A DNA stretch of 64,000 nucleotides from Nocardia flavorosea NBRC 108225. GTDB taxonomy: Bacteria > Actinomycetota > Actinomycetes > Mycobacteriales > Mycobacteriaceae. Below, one piece after another: positions 7,790 through 16,941 of the stretch. The notes under the pieces are model-generated. The model was not told the origin of the DNA and made no database searches. It saw only the letters and a list, made by a program, of their open reading frames with translations. The DNA lies in assembly GCF_001613385.1 (NCBI RefSeq), contig NZ_BDCG01000016.1, positions 1 to 64,000 of the forward strand, in the 5' to 3' direction. Each line of letters starts with the position of its first letter. The first letter of the stretch is position 1. The position numbers and the translations under genes were made by a program.

Positions 7790-8236
7790 TCATTCCCGGT
7801 TGCCGCCCGCCAGGAGTGCGGCATTGATCACCGAGGACAGTGGTGGTAGCAGGCCGTCACGTTCGGGCGGTACCACCCAGTTGCAGCCTTCCCGGTTCCA
7901 GCGGCCCATCCCCGTGGGCAGCATGACCGCGCTGCCCACCCCGGGAATATCGATATCGATGCGGTGCAGCATCTCCACCACTTCGGGATCGGGCCGGCGA
8001 TCCGGATAGGCCACGAAGCTCCAGCGAATCTGCCGGGCCAGCACCGGAACCCGGATATCCCGGGAGTTCAGCAGTTCGCGGACGGCGCGGGCGCGTTCGG
8101 TGGGTAGGTGGATGACACAGGCCCGGCTGGTGATCGGCAGCATCACGAAGCCGCCGCGTTCGGTGGCCGGTAAACCGAATTCGTGACGGTAGTAGGCGGC
8201 CCAGTCGTCGACCGTTCTGAGCTTTTCCACATTCAC
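7790..8236 (-). CDS. Hypothetical protein, divergent partner of the XRE-TPR regulator
   Basis: A 148-aa soluble protein that I do not recognise. It begins VNVEKLRTVDDWAAYYRHEF and has alternating strand and helix segments, with a conserved-looking stretch GVGSAVMLPTGMGRWNREGC. GTG at 8236 was chosen because an AAGGGG ribosome-binding site precedes it; the longer in-frame extension runs through a tandem repeat and looks non-coding. The first half faintly recalls the N-terminal part of actinobacterial bifunctional primase-polymerase-like regulators, but catalytic motifs are absent. It is divergent from the XRE-TPR gene, so the pair may be one regulatory unit. Confidence 0.65.
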   Translation of the reverse strand: MNVEKLRTVDDWAAYYRHEFGLPATERGGFVMLPITSRACVIHLPTERARAVRELLNSRDIRVPVLARQIRWSFVAYPDRRPDPEVVEMLHRIDIDIPGVGSAVMLPTGMGRWNREGCNWVVPPERDGLLPPLSSVINAALLAGGNRE

Positions 8237-8250
8237 GGTGAATCCCCTTG

Positions 8251-8286
8251 CCTCCCTGGCGTGCCGGGCCTCCCTGGCGTGCCGAG
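8251..8286. repeat. 18-bp tandem duplication in the divergent promoter region
   Basis: CCTCCCTGGCGTGCCGGG (8251-8268) is followed directly by the same sequence with one change (8269-8286). It lies just upstream of the 8236 start, between two divergent genes. It may be a duplicated regulator site or a simple tandem duplication. Confidence 0.7.
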
Positions 8287-8473
8287 CCACGGCCGGTGGC
8301 GGTTTCGCTTCTGCCCTTCCAGGATCCCGCGAGAACCGGCGTGCCGGAACCGCCTCCGCGCTCTCGTTCCACTGCCCTTGCGCTGCCATTCGCCGCGGTA
8401 GCGAAATTCCTTGTGGTTGCAGTCACATTCGGCTCGTACTCTTGGGAGGAAATCGTTCGGAAAGGGTGACAAC

Positions 8474-9841
8474 GTGGTCGGCCAATGGTCTGGAAAGGAG
8501 GCCCGGGCGCTTCGCGAGGCCAAACGGATGAGCATCCGGGAGTTCGCGGCACATCTGGGTGTGCACGAACGACTGGTGTCCAAATGGGAGGCCGGAGGCG
8601 ACCGGGTGCATCCGCGTCCCGTCAACCAGGCTGCTCTCGATACCTGCCTGGCCAGGTCCGATGATGTCGAGCGGGGCCGGTTCGCCGCATTGACAGCCGA
8701 CGCCCCTGTTTCCGGCCCCGGCGGGCATACCGCGGTGCGTGGAAGTTATTCCAATGACGCCGAACTCCTGGCCCTCATCGACAGCGGTGCGGTGCGCGGG
8801 GAGGGGTCGGCGGCGATTTCGGAGAGGGATCTGATCATGGCGGCAGCACACGAAGCGAGTGATCACGCGGGCCGGGCCGAGGCGACGAATATCGGCGCCA
8901 GCACCTTGGAGCAGCTCGACGCGGATGTCACCCGGATCGCCAACGACTACGTGCACACGCCGCCGATGCCGATGATGGTGGAGATGCTGCGGGTGCGCCG
9001 CCGGGTGTACCGGCTGCTGGAGGGGCATCAGCGCCCATCCGATACCAGTCATCTATATCTGCTGGCGGGTTCGCTGTCGGGTTTGCTCGCCAACGCGAGC
9101 ACCGATCTGGGATACCTGGACGCGGCCGGTGAACAGATCCGGGCGGCCTGGGCGTACGGGGAGATCTGCGGTCACAACGGGCTGCGAGCGTGGGCGCGGG
9201 GGATGCACGCGCTGATCGAGTACTGGTCCGAACGGCCACATCGGGCGCTTGCGCTGGCACAGAGCGGACAGCAGTACGCGGATTCGGCCACCGCCGCGGT
9301 GCGGTTGCACAATATCGAGGCGCGGATCTGGTCGAAGATCGGTAGTGCCGCCGATACCGAACGCTGTATCCGGGCCGCCGCCGCGGCGAGCGAGGGCCCG
9401 GCCACCGACAGCCTGCACGACGAGGTAGGCGGGGTGTTCGGCTTCGCCGAGGCGAAGGCCAGCTACTACGCGGGCGCCACCTATATCCATCTCGGTCTCG
9501 CCGAACCCGCGCTGGCCGCCACGGAACGGACGATCGAGCTGTATCGCAGCGGTCCGGCGCGGCAGCGTTCCTACGGCGCCGAAGCGCTGGCCCGGGTCGA
9601 TTCGGCGGCCGCGCACCTGATCAACGGCAGCCTCGACGGCGCGGCCGAGGCGCTGTCGCCGGTGCTCGAACTGGCCGAGGACAAGCGCATCGCACAACTC
9701 GAGGAACGGCTCACCGGCGTCCGCCGGCGGATCTGCGCTCCCACCTACCGTGGAGTCGCGCAGGCCCGGTCCTTGGACGAGCAGATCGAGGAATTCTGCG
9801 GTTCGACGCCCACCCGCAGTCTGCCTCCGGGGGCCGGGTGA
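8474..9841 (+). CDS. XRE-family regulator with tetratricopeptide-like C-terminal domain
   Basis: A 455-aa protein. N-terminal XRE helix-turn-helix (about 8-45, with SIREFAAHLGVHERLVSKWE), then a linker and a long helical TPR-like region (about 150-430). These large single-HTH regulators are abundant in Nocardia and Streptomyces and usually sense peptides or small signals; individual functions are mostly unknown. GTG at 8474 has an AAAGGG ribosome-binding site upstream; the in-frame extension before it lacks similarity. A TACTCT -10-like hexamer stands at 8442-8447. It is divergent from the unknown 148-aa gene. Confidence 0.85.
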   Translation: MVGQWSGKEARALREAKRMSIREFAAHLGVHERLVSKWEAGGDRVHPRPVNQAALDTCLARSDDVERGRFAALTADAPVSGPGGHTAVRGSYSNDAELLALIDSGAVRGEGSAAISERDLIMAAAHEASDHAGRAEATNIGASTLEQLDADVTRIANDYVHTPPMPMMVEMLRVRRRVYRLLEGHQRPSDTSHLYLLAGSLSGLLANASTDLGYLDAAGEQIRAAWAYGEICGHNGLRAWARGMHALIEYWSERPHRALALAQSGQQYADSATAAVRLHNIEARIWSKIGSAADTERCIRAAAAASEGPATDSLHDEVGGVFGFAEAKASYYAGATYIHLGLAEPALAATERTIELYRSGPARQRSYGAEALARVDSAAAHLINGSLDGAAEALSPVLELAEDKRIAQLEERLTGVRRRICAPTYRGVAQARSLDEQIEEFCGSTPTRSLPPGAG

Positions 9842-9925
9842 GGCCGCCGCGCGCCCGCTTCCTGCGGTAACCGTACGGCCACGGGCCGGGGCCGGGCCCG
9901 ATAACCCCTTGCCCCTGGTGGCACC

Positions 9926-11179
9926 ATGGATCGGGTGAGTACTGGCCATTCGCATCCCGCCCCCCGGATTCTGGAGCAGTCGAAGAAGCTGCAGAACGTC
10001 GTCTACGAGATTCGTGGACCGGTACACGCACATGCGGCACGGCTGGAGGCCGAGGGGCATCGGATCCTGAAGCTCAATATCGGCAATCCGGCGCCGTTCG
10101 GCTTCGAGGCGCCCGATGTGATCGTGCGGGATATGATCGCCGCCCTGCCGAACGCGCAGGGCTATTCGGAGTCCAAGGGGATACTGTCCGCGCGGCGGGC
10201 GATCGTCACCCGATACGAGCTGGTACCGGGCTTCCCGGAGCTGGATGTCGACAGTGTGTACCTGGGCAACGGCGTTTCCGAGTTGATCACCATCACGATG
10301 CAGGCACTGCTGGACAACGGTGACGAGGTACTGATCCCGGCCCCCGACTATCCACTCTGGACGGCCATGACCAGCCTGGCCGGCGGTACGCCGGTGCACT
10401 ACCTGTGCGATGAGAGCAACGGCTGGCAGCCCGATATCGCCGATCTCGAAGCCAAGATCACCGACCGGACCAAGGCCCTGCTGGTGATCAACCCGAACAA
10501 CCCGACCGGGGCGGTGTACTCCGCGGAGGTCCTGCAACAACTGGTGGACCTGGCCCGTAAGCATCGGCTGCTGCTGCTCGCGGACGAGATCTACGACAAG
10601 ATCCTCTATGACGACGCCAAGCATATTTCGCTGGCGACACTCGCGCCGGACCTGCTGTGCCTGACCTTCAACGGCCTGTCCAAGGCCTACCGGGTGGCGG
10701 GTTACCGGTCGGGTTGGCTGGCGATCACGGGTCCGAAGGACCATGCGGCCGGCTTTCTCGAGGGAATCGATCTGCTCGCCTCCTCGCGGTTGTGCCCGAA
10801 TGTACCGGCGCAGCACGCGATCCAGGTCGCCTTGGGCGGCTACCAGAGCATCGAGGATTTGATCCTGCCGGGTGGGCGCTTGCTCGAGCAGCGGGATATG
10901 GCCTGGGAACGATTGAACGCCATTCCCGGCGTGTCGTGCGTCAAACCCAAAGGCGCGCTGTATGCATTCCCTAGGCTGGATCCCGAAGTTCACGAGATCC
11001 ACGACGACGAGAAGCTGGTTCAGGACCTGTTGCTCCAGGAGAAGATCCTGATGGTGCAGGGCACCGGTTTCAACTGGCCCGACCACGATCATCTGCGCAT
11101 CGTGACCCTGCCCTGGGCTCGCGATCTGGCGGTTGCCATCGAGCGTTTCGGCAACTTCCTGGCGAGTTACCGCCAGTAG
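9926..11179 (+). CDS. PLP-dependent class I aminotransferase (AlaA/AspC-like)
   Basis: A 417-aa fold-type I aminotransferase, homologous to E. coli AlaA and to the mycobacterial protein annotated AspC (Rv0337c). Expected motifs: GNGVSELI (cofactor phosphate site, about 114-121), NPNNPTG (189-195), Asp220 in DEIYD, and Lys253 in SKAYRVAGYRSGW, which forms the Schiff base with PLP. It most likely makes alanine from pyruvate with glutamate. The start could be ATG 9926 or GTG 9935; neither has a good ribosome-binding site. In mycobacteria this gene neighbours the Fe-S reductase that here lies at 21262. Confidence 0.9.
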   Translation: MDRVSTGHSHPAPRILEQSKKLQNVVYEIRGPVHAHAARLEAEGHRILKLNIGNPAPFGFEAPDVIVRDMIAALPNAQGYSESKGILSARRAIVTRYELVPGFPELDVDSVYLGNGVSELITITMQALLDNGDEVLIPAPDYPLWTAMTSLAGGTPVHYLCDESNGWQPDIADLEAKITDRTKALLVINPNNPTGAVYSAEVLQQLVDLARKHRLLLLADEIYDKILYDDAKHISLATLAPDLLCLTFNGLSKAYRVAGYRSGWLAITGPKDHAAGFLEGIDLLASSRLCPNVPAQHAIQVALGGYQSIEDLILPGGRLLEQRDMAWERLNAIPGVSCVKPKGALYAFPRLDPEVHEIHDDEKLVQDLLLQEKILMVQGTGFNWPDHDHLRIVTLPWARDLAVAIERFGNFLASYRQ

Positions 11180-11372
11180 CGGGGTGGCCGATCCTGGGCG
11201 AAAACAGACCTCTCGTCCGGATTATGGCCAATTTTCTGAACCTACTGGCACAAAACCGGATCGTATGTGTACAGTGGGCCTCGGCACTTCGAGTGCCCGG
11301 CCAGGTTGTCTACCCCCCCTGGGCAACCTGGTCCTCGGGTTAGGCCGCCTACCCCCCTGGGCGCCTGCCCCC

Positions 11373-11407
11373 GGGCGGCGGAGACATCCCCCTGCTCTCC
11401 GCCGCCC
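11373..11407 (+). terminator. Hairpin terminator after the aminotransferase
   Basis: A perfect 12-bp stem (11373-11384 with 11396-11407, 11-nt loop) of GGCGGCGG type. The 320-bp gap 11180-11499 holds no gene. Besides this hairpin it has a smaller perfect 8-bp inverted repeat (CCAGGTTG at 11301-11308, CAACCTGG at 11324-11331) and two C-rich CTACCCCCC runs. Confidence 0.65.
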
Positions 11408-11486
11408 CTTCCCGAGTTCCCCCGCAGGTTGCCGAATCCCCAGCGTAGGCCACATCCGTAGGCCGAGTGGCACTCCGCGAATCCTC

Positions 11487-11492
11487 TAGGCT
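11487..11492 (+). promoter_or_regulatory. -10 element (TAGGCT) of the YibE/F gene, leaderless
   Basis: TAGGCT ends 7 nt before the GTG at 11500. This favours the GTG start over the upstream in-frame GTG at 11467, which lies before the -10 element. Confidence 0.65.
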
Positions 11493-11499
11493 GAGCCGC

Positions 11500-13113
11500 G
11501 TGAGCGACCACCATCACCATCACGATCACTCCCGGCCGATCGCCATCGGTGCTACCGCCGCCCGCGTGGTGGTCGGATTGCTGATCGCGATCGGCGCCGT
11601 CGTGGTCGTCGCCACCATCGCGCTGTGGCCCGACCGGCAACAGGTCGATATCCCGCTGCCCATGCAGAACGCCGACGGTTCGGCGGTGGTCACCGAAGCC
11701 GGAACTGTGATCCGCCAAGACCTCGGCGCCTGCGGTAGTCCTTCCATCGGCCGGGTTTTCGACGATGAACCGGCACCGCCGCCCATGCAGGTCTACGACT
11801 GCCAGCGCAGCCTGATCGCCATCGAGTCCGGTCCGCATGCCGGTAAGCACACGCTGCTGGAAATCGCGCCGGGACCGGGCCAGCCCGATCTGGCGGCCGG
11901 CGACGAACTTCGTATCGTGCGGCAGGACGCGCCGGACGGGACGCCACTGTATTCGTTCGACGACTACGCCCGCGGGTTCCCGCTCAGCATCATTTTCCTC
12001 GCGTTCGTGGTGGTGATCGTCGTGATCGCGCGCTGGCGCGGTGTCCGGGCAATCCTCGGACTGGGGTTCGCCTTCGCCGTCCTGGTGATGTTCCTGCTAC
12101 CGGCCCTGCTCGACGGCAAACCCGCGATACCGGTTGCGCTGGTGGCCGGTTCACTGATCTTGTACGCGGTGCTGTACCTCGCACACGGAGTGAATCTGCG
12201 CACCAGTTCGGCACTGCTGGGGACATTGACGTCGATGGTCATCGCCGCGGTGCTGTCCTGGATCGTCATCGAGGCGACCACGCTCACCGGTCTGTCCGAA
12301 GAACAGAACACGAATGTCGCCACCTACATCGAGCACGTGAGCATCACCGGGTTGCTGCTGGCCGGTTTCATCATCGGCTCGCTCGGTGTGCTCAACGATG
12401 TCACCATCACGCAGGCCTCGGCGGCCTTCGAACTCGCCGAACTCGACAAGAGTGCCACGCGGGGAGAGATATTCGCGGCGGCGATGCGAGTCGGACGCGA
12501 CCATATCGCCAGCACCGTGTACACCCTGGTACTCGCCTATGCGGGTGGTGCACTGCCGCTGCTGCTGCTGTTCAGTGTGGCCGGCCGGCCCATCCGGGAT
12601 GTGCTGGTGGGCGATGCCGTCGCGATCGAGATCGCGAGGTCCGCCGTCGGCGGTATCTGCCTGGCGCTCTCGGTGCCGCTGACTACGGGGATCGCGGTGC
12701 TGCTCGCCCGCCCGTTCGGTACCTCGAAACCGCCGGCACCTGCGCGTAAGGCCAAGGCGGGCCGCCACACCGATACCGGCAGCCACCGCACGGTTCCCCG
12801 GCCGGAAACAGAGCCCGAAACCGGACCGCGGCGCCGGGCCGAACGCGACTATCAACCGTGGCCGACCACCGGTGACCAGCCCCGTGTCCGGCGTCCGGGG
12901 CCCACCGACCCCCGCTCGGGTCCACGTTCCGCCACCGACCCTCGGCAACCCGGTGGACCGAGATCACCGCGCACCGGCCCGCAGACTCCCGGCCGGCAAC
13001 AACAGGGATCCCCGCAACCGGGGCCGCGGCAGCCGTGGAATCCGCAGCAGCGGCTCGGCGGCGGGCCTCTGCCTCCGGGCCGGCGACCGGAACAGGGCTA
13101 CGGCCGGGACTGA
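11500..13113 (+). CDS. YibE/F-family multi-pass membrane protein
   Basis: A 537-aa integral membrane protein. It has a histidine-rich start (five consecutive His near residues 4-8), a first membrane helix (about 20-45), an extracytoplasmic domain (about 50-150), and then seven or so hydrophobic helices (about 155-415) typical of YibE/F-like proteins of unknown, possibly transport-related function. The C-terminal 120 residues are a Pro/Arg/Gly-rich, probably disordered tail that contains a dispersed DNA repeat (12871-12954). Start GTG 11500 is supported by a leaderless promoter. It is convergent with the Hsp70-like gene, with 6 bp between stops. Confidence 0.85.
   Translation: MSDHHHHHDHSRPIAIGATAARVVVGLLIAIGAVVVVATIALWPDRQQVDIPLPMQNADGSAVVTEAGTVIRQDLGACGSPSIGRVFDDEPAPPPMQVYDCQRSLIAIESGPHAGKHTLLEIAPGPGQPDLAAGDELRIVRQDAPDGTPLYSFDDYARGFPLSIIFLAFVVVIVVIARWRGVRAILGLGFAFAVLVMFLLPALLDGKPAIPVALVAGSLILYAVLYLAHGVNLRTSSALLGTLTSMVIAAVLSWIVIEATTLTGLSEEQNTNVATYIEHVSITGLLLAGFIIGSLGVLNDVTITQASAAFELAELDKSATRGEIFAAAMRVGRDHIASTVYTLVLAYAGGALPLLLLFSVAGRPIRDVLVGDAVAIEIARSAVGGICLALSVPLTTGIAVLLARPFGTSKPPAPARKAKAGRHTDTGSHRTVPRPETEPETGPRRRAERDYQPWPTTGDQPRVRRPGPTDPRSGPRSATDPRQPGGPRSPRTGPQTPGRQQQGSPQPGPRQPWNPQQRLGGGPLPPGRRPEQGYGRD
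12871..12954. repeat. Dispersed repeat, copy A (within the YibE/F C-terminal tail)
   Basis: About 84 bp that closely matches 52662-52742 in the same orientation, including GGGTCCACG, CCGCCACCG and CTCGGCAACCCGGT. This copy is read through as part of the disordered tail of the membrane protein. The other copy is intergenic. Confidence 0.7.
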
Positions 13114-13119
13114 CGGTAG

Positions 13120-15270
13120 TCAGCGTTCAGCAGGGGTGGGGCGCGGAAAGGGAAGCGCCTCCGGCGGGATGGTCGGTACGACGATCGGCGGCAGGCCCGG
13201 GACCTGGAAGGTGTTCGGGCCGGCGGTGGTCGTCGGGGTTTCGGTCTCCGGCTGGTAGACCGGCGGCGGCTCGGCCAGGGGTGCGTGCTCGGCCCGCGTC
13301 GTGGTAGCGCTCGGTGGTGCGGTGGTGGCGGGCGGTGTGCTCGCCGAGGTGGTCGGCGGCGGTGAAGACTCTTGTACGTTGGCCGAATCCTGGCTGAACA
13401 TATGCTGCCCGTACCCGAGGCCGATACCGATCGATGCGACCACCACCAGTGCACTCACCGCCACCATCGCCGCGCTGATCTCCCGGGTAGGACGTTGTGG
13501 CGGCTCGTCGAACGAACGGCGCGGCAACAGTTTCGCCGGAAGTCGCAACGCAACGGTGGGGGGATCCTCCTCCGGCGACAGCCGCGGCACCGGGGTGCCG
13601 GTCGGGCGCGGTAGCGCGGCGGCCGGTGCGGGCTGGTCGCCTTTCGGTTCCTCGCTCGGCCGCGGACTCGTGGATCCGGTGCCCGCAAGTGTGCTCGGGG
13701 CACCGGTCGGTGGTCCGAAAATACCCTCCTGCGGTATCGGGAGATCGGGGCGGGAATGATCCGAGCCCGGCGCGGACAGCCGATTCGCGGTGCCGGAGTC
13801 GGGCGGTGCGGTGGTGGAGCCGGGGCCGGGGCCCGGTGCGGAGTCGGCTGCGGCCGGGGCGAGGCCGGGCAGTGCCGTGATGGACCGGGGCGATGTATCG
13901 GTGGAACCGGACTGTGCCGTGGTGGCGCCGGGCGCCGCGGTGTCGTAGCCGGAAACTGCCGGCCCGAAGAGTGTGGTGGTGGGCTGGGGAAGTCCGCTGT
14001 GGGTGCCGGATAGCGTTGTGGTGGCGCCGGTCGGCGTGGGGGGTGCCGCCTGGTCTTCCGGTTGCGCCGCTGTGGTGCCGGGCGGTTGGTCGTCGGTGTC
14101 GGGATGGGTGGGTGATCCACCGGCGAGGGCCGCCGCGGCAGCGGGATGGGCCGATATCGCGCCGTCGCCGTGGATGGAGGCCGACGCACCGGTGCCGTCC
14201 ATACGTCCGCTCACGCCGGGGATCGGGGTGGAAGTGCCGGGGATCGTGTCACCCGGGGTGGACTGCAGCGGGTGGCGGCCGCCGTCTTCGGCGTGCCCGG
14301 GAGCGGCGCCGGTCCGCGCGGTGCCTTCGGCAGCGGGGGTACGGGATTCGGCACCCTGGGCGGTATCACTCGAGTGCGCCGGCTCGACGGACTTCGCGAT
14401 ATGTGTCCTGCCGGCCAGCAGCGCCGCGCCGCGGGCGGTCGCCGTCTCCGGTTCCGGCGGTACCAGGACCGGCATATCCACGGCGTCGCGCAGCGCCCGG
14501 CTCACCAGCGGGATACGCATACCGCCGCCGACCGCCAGCACCGCCTGCACCGGCCGGCCCGATCGTTCGACGACCTCCCGGGTGGCGCGGGCGGCGGTTT
14601 CCACGGCGCGGGAGATCAGCGCGGTGAAATTCTCTTGGGTGAGCAGTACCGGTCCGTAACTGCTGGGCAGGGCGACCGCGTTACCCGCCGAGAGCCGCTC
14701 CTTGGCCGATCGGCACAGTGCGTCGAGTTCGGCGAGCCCGGCCGGGTCCGGCGGATGGGCGATCCGGCCGGAGTTGATCTGCTGTTCCCGGATCAGCGAA
14801 TCGAAGTATTCGCCGCTGATATCGCCGGTGCGTTCGGTGTGCCGGACCTGCCGGGTGGAAATATCCACCACCGTCACGGAGAGGCCGGAGGCGCCGAGAT
14901 CGAAAACTGCGAGCGAGGACACATCCTTGAGGGCGCCGGAGGCGGCGGCGAATTCCACGACGGCGTCGATATCCGGGACGATCTCGTAATTGCCGAGGGC
15001 GTGCTCGGCCATCGCCGTATGCAAGGCGCGGGCCTGCTGCTCGTCGCGGCAGGCCAGCACGGTGGAAGTGATGGTGCGGTTCGAGTTCAGGGCCGCCGCG
15101 ACCGACAGCGCGGCGCGTTCGGCGCTGGGGGTTTCGGGTGGCACCACGAAGGTGCGTAGTTCGAAGGAATCGGGTACGCCGGAATCGGGTACTGAGCCGG
15201 GCTCGCCCGCAGGAGGGCGCGCCAGGCGGATCGCGCCGGCCCCCACCGACACTCCCAGTACTGAACTCAT
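13120..15270 (-). CDS. Hsp70/actin-fold membrane protein with low-complexity linker
   Basis: A 716-aa protein. The N-terminal half (about 1-310) has an Hsp70/MreB-like ATPase fold, with VFDLGASGLSVTVVD (phosphate 2 type) and AVLAVGGGMRIPLVSRAL (adenosine motif). It lacks the substrate-binding domain of DnaK. A long Ala/Pro/Thr/Gly-rich linker follows (about 310-600), then one transmembrane helix (about 600-622) and a 90-residue Pro/Thr-rich extracytoplasmic tail. The architecture matches a family of actinobacterial Hsp70-like membrane proteins of unknown role, possibly in envelope biogenesis. A smaller relative lies at 28999-30378. Confidence 0.8.
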   Translation of the reverse strand: MSSVLGVSVGAGAIRLARPPAGEPGSVPDSGVPDSFELRTFVVPPETPSAERAALSVAAALNSNRTITSTVLACRDEQQARALHTAMAEHALGNYEIVPDIDAVVEFAAASGALKDVSSLAVFDLGASGLSVTVVDISTRQVRHTERTGDISGEYFDSLIREQQINSGRIAHPPDPAGLAELDALCRSAKERLSAGNAVALPSSYGPVLLTQENFTALISRAVETAARATREVVERSGRPVQAVLAVGGGMRIPLVSRALRDAVDMPVLVPPEPETATARGAALLAGRTHIAKSVEPAHSSDTAQGAESRTPAAEGTARTGAAPGHAEDGGRHPLQSTPGDTIPGTSTPIPGVSGRMDGTGASASIHGDGAISAHPAAAAALAGGSPTHPDTDDQPPGTTAAQPEDQAAPPTPTGATTTLSGTHSGLPQPTTTLFGPAVSGYDTAAPGATTAQSGSTDTSPRSITALPGLAPAAADSAPGPGPGSTTAPPDSGTANRLSAPGSDHSRPDLPIPQEGIFGPPTGAPSTLAGTGSTSPRPSEEPKGDQPAPAAALPRPTGTPVPRLSPEEDPPTVALRLPAKLLPRRSFDEPPQRPTREISAAMVAVSALVVVASIGIGLGYGQHMFSQDSANVQESSPPPTTSASTPPATTAPPSATTTRAEHAPLAEPPPVYQPETETPTTTAGPNTFQVPGLPPIVVPTIPPEALPFPRPTPAER

Positions 15271-15427
15271 CGACAGCCCATCCGTACTTCCCGCTTGACG
15301 ATATGCGAGCGCCGGCCTGTCGGCGATGACGGCTCGTCCCCCGAACCAGGCGGCTCGGCCGACAGTACCGCCCGGTCCCGTCGTTTTGCCGAGGCCGGAA
15401 CCGTACGTCCGGCTCGCTCACCAGACT

Positions 15428-16750
15428 CTACGGTGTGCCCAGCCCTGCGTACACCCATCCGGCAGCCCGCCAAGCGGCCTTATCGAGACAATTGCGGCCG
15501 TCGATGATCGAACGGGTACGGACCACCGAGTCCAGATCTTGCGGCCGCAGTGCGGTGAATTCCTGCCATTCGGTGAGCACGAGGACCACATCGGCGCGTT
15601 CACACGCCTCCCGTACCGAGGTCGCGTAACTCAGGGTGGGAAAGACGCGACGTGAGTTTTCCAGGGCTTTCGGGTCGTAGACGGTGACCACGGCGCCGTG
15701 GAGCTGGATCATTCCGGCCACATTGAGCGCCGGCGAGTCCCGCACATCGTCGGATTCGGGTTTGAACGCCGCGCCGAGCACTGCGACATTGGCGCCCAGT
15801 AGTGAACCGCCGCAGGCACGGGCCGCCATATCCACGATCTTGGTGCGGCGGCGCATATTGATGTTGTCCACTTCACGGAGGAAGGCGAGGGCGTGGTCGG
15901 CGCCCAGTTCGCCGGCGCGCGCCATGAACGCCCGGATGTCCTTGGGCAGGCAACCGCCGCCGAAACCGGCGCCGGCATTGAGGAACCGGCGGCCGATCCG
16001 TTCGTCGTAGCCGAGCGCGTCCGCCAGCACGGTGACATCCGCCCCGGTGGCCTCGCAGACCTCGGATACCGCATTGATGAACGAGATCTTCGTGGCGAGG
16101 AACGCATTCGCCGACACCTTGACCAGTTCGGCGGTGGCGAGGTCGGTGAGCAGGAACGGGATCTCGGCGGCAAGCAGATCGGCGTACAGTTCTTCGACCA
16201 GTTCGCGTATCCACGGCGCCCGCTCGCGTGAACCGTCGACGCCGAGTACCAGCCGGTCCGGGCGGAGGGTGTCGCGGACCGCGTAACCTTCCCGCAGGAA
16301 TTCGGGATTCCAGGCGACCTCGATATCCACCGTGCTCAACGCTCGCGCGCGTTCACCCAGCGCGGCGGCAGTCCCCACCGGCACGGTGGATTTGCCGACG
16401 ACCACACAGGGACGGGTGACCAGTGGCGCCAGCGTATCCACCACGGCGTGCACGTATTTGAGGTCCGCGGCGTATTCCCCCTTCTTCTGCGGTGTGCCTA
16501 CGCCGAGGAAGTGCACATCGGCGTGGTCGGCGGCCTCGGCGTAGGAGGTGGTGAACCGGAGCCGGCCGGCGTCCAGGTTGCGGCGTAGCACCGCCTCCAG
16601 GCCCGGTTCGTAGAAGGGGGTGACGCCGTCGGAGAGTTTCGCGACCTTGCCCGGGTCGATATCGACCCCGAGAACCTCGTGGCCGAGTTCGGCCATACAC
16701 GCTGCGTGCGTGGCCCCCAGGTACCCGGTGCCGAAGACTGTGCATCGCAT
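15428..16750 (-). CDS. udgA: UDP-glucose 6-dehydrogenase
   Basis: A 440-aa UDP-glucose/GDP-mannose dehydrogenase that oxidises UDP-glucose to UDP-glucuronate with two NAD+. It has an N-terminal Rossmann motif GTGYLG (7-12), the central-domain Lys211 and Asn215 (ELVKVSANAFLATK), the catalytic Cys267 in GFGGGCLPKD, and a C-terminal NAD/UDP-binding domain with GAAFKPESDDVRDSP. ATG 16750 begins right at the Rossmann strand; the upstream in-frame extension has no family similarity. Homologous to mycobacterial Rv0322, the neighbour of dcd in that genus. The product feeds cell-envelope polysaccharide synthesis. Confidence 0.93.
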   Translation of the reverse strand: MRCTVFGTGYLGATHAACMAELGHEVLGVDIDPGKVAKLSDGVTPFYEPGLEAVLRRNLDAGRLRFTTSYAEAADHADVHFLGVGTPQKKGEYAADLKYVHAVVDTLAPLVTRPCVVVGKSTVPVGTAAALGERARALSTVDIEVAWNPEFLREGYAVRDTLRPDRLVLGVDGSRERAPWIRELVEELYADLLAAEIPFLLTDLATAELVKVSANAFLATKISFINAVSEVCEATGADVTVLADALGYDERIGRRFLNAGAGFGGGCLPKDIRAFMARAGELGADHALAFLREVDNINMRRRTKIVDMAARACGGSLLGANVAVLGAAFKPESDDVRDSPALNVAGMIQLHGAVVTVYDPKALENSRRVFPTLSYATSVREACERADVVLVLTEWQEFTALRPQDLDSVVRTRSIIDGRNCLDKAAWRAAGWVYAGLGTP

Positions 16751-16928
16751 AGACAATTGGTAATCGGCGTCGGTGGCCACACCAGAAAACCGAGGCGAGA
16801 TGCCGGGCAACAGCAGATGTACACCCGACGACGCAACCGGCCGACCTGCGCAAACCTGTCCGCCGCCGGTTGTGCGTATGCGTTCGCCGCGTACCGTGCG
16901 TACTTCGCCCGTACCGGCCGGTGGCCCG

Positions 16929-16934
16929 TAGGAT
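16929..16934 (+). promoter_or_regulatory. -10 element (TAGGAT) of the YdcF-like membrane gene, leaderless
   Basis: TAGGAT ends 7 nt before the GTG at 16942. No ribosome-binding site is visible. It fixes the start inside a longer open frame. Confidence 0.55.
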
Positions 16935-16941
16935 CGCGGCG

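Noticed and set aside
9053..11092. A 679-codon minus-strand frame opposite the XRE-TPR and aminotransferase genes
   Set aside because: It crosses the boundary between two real genes on the other strand and lacks any recognisable domain.
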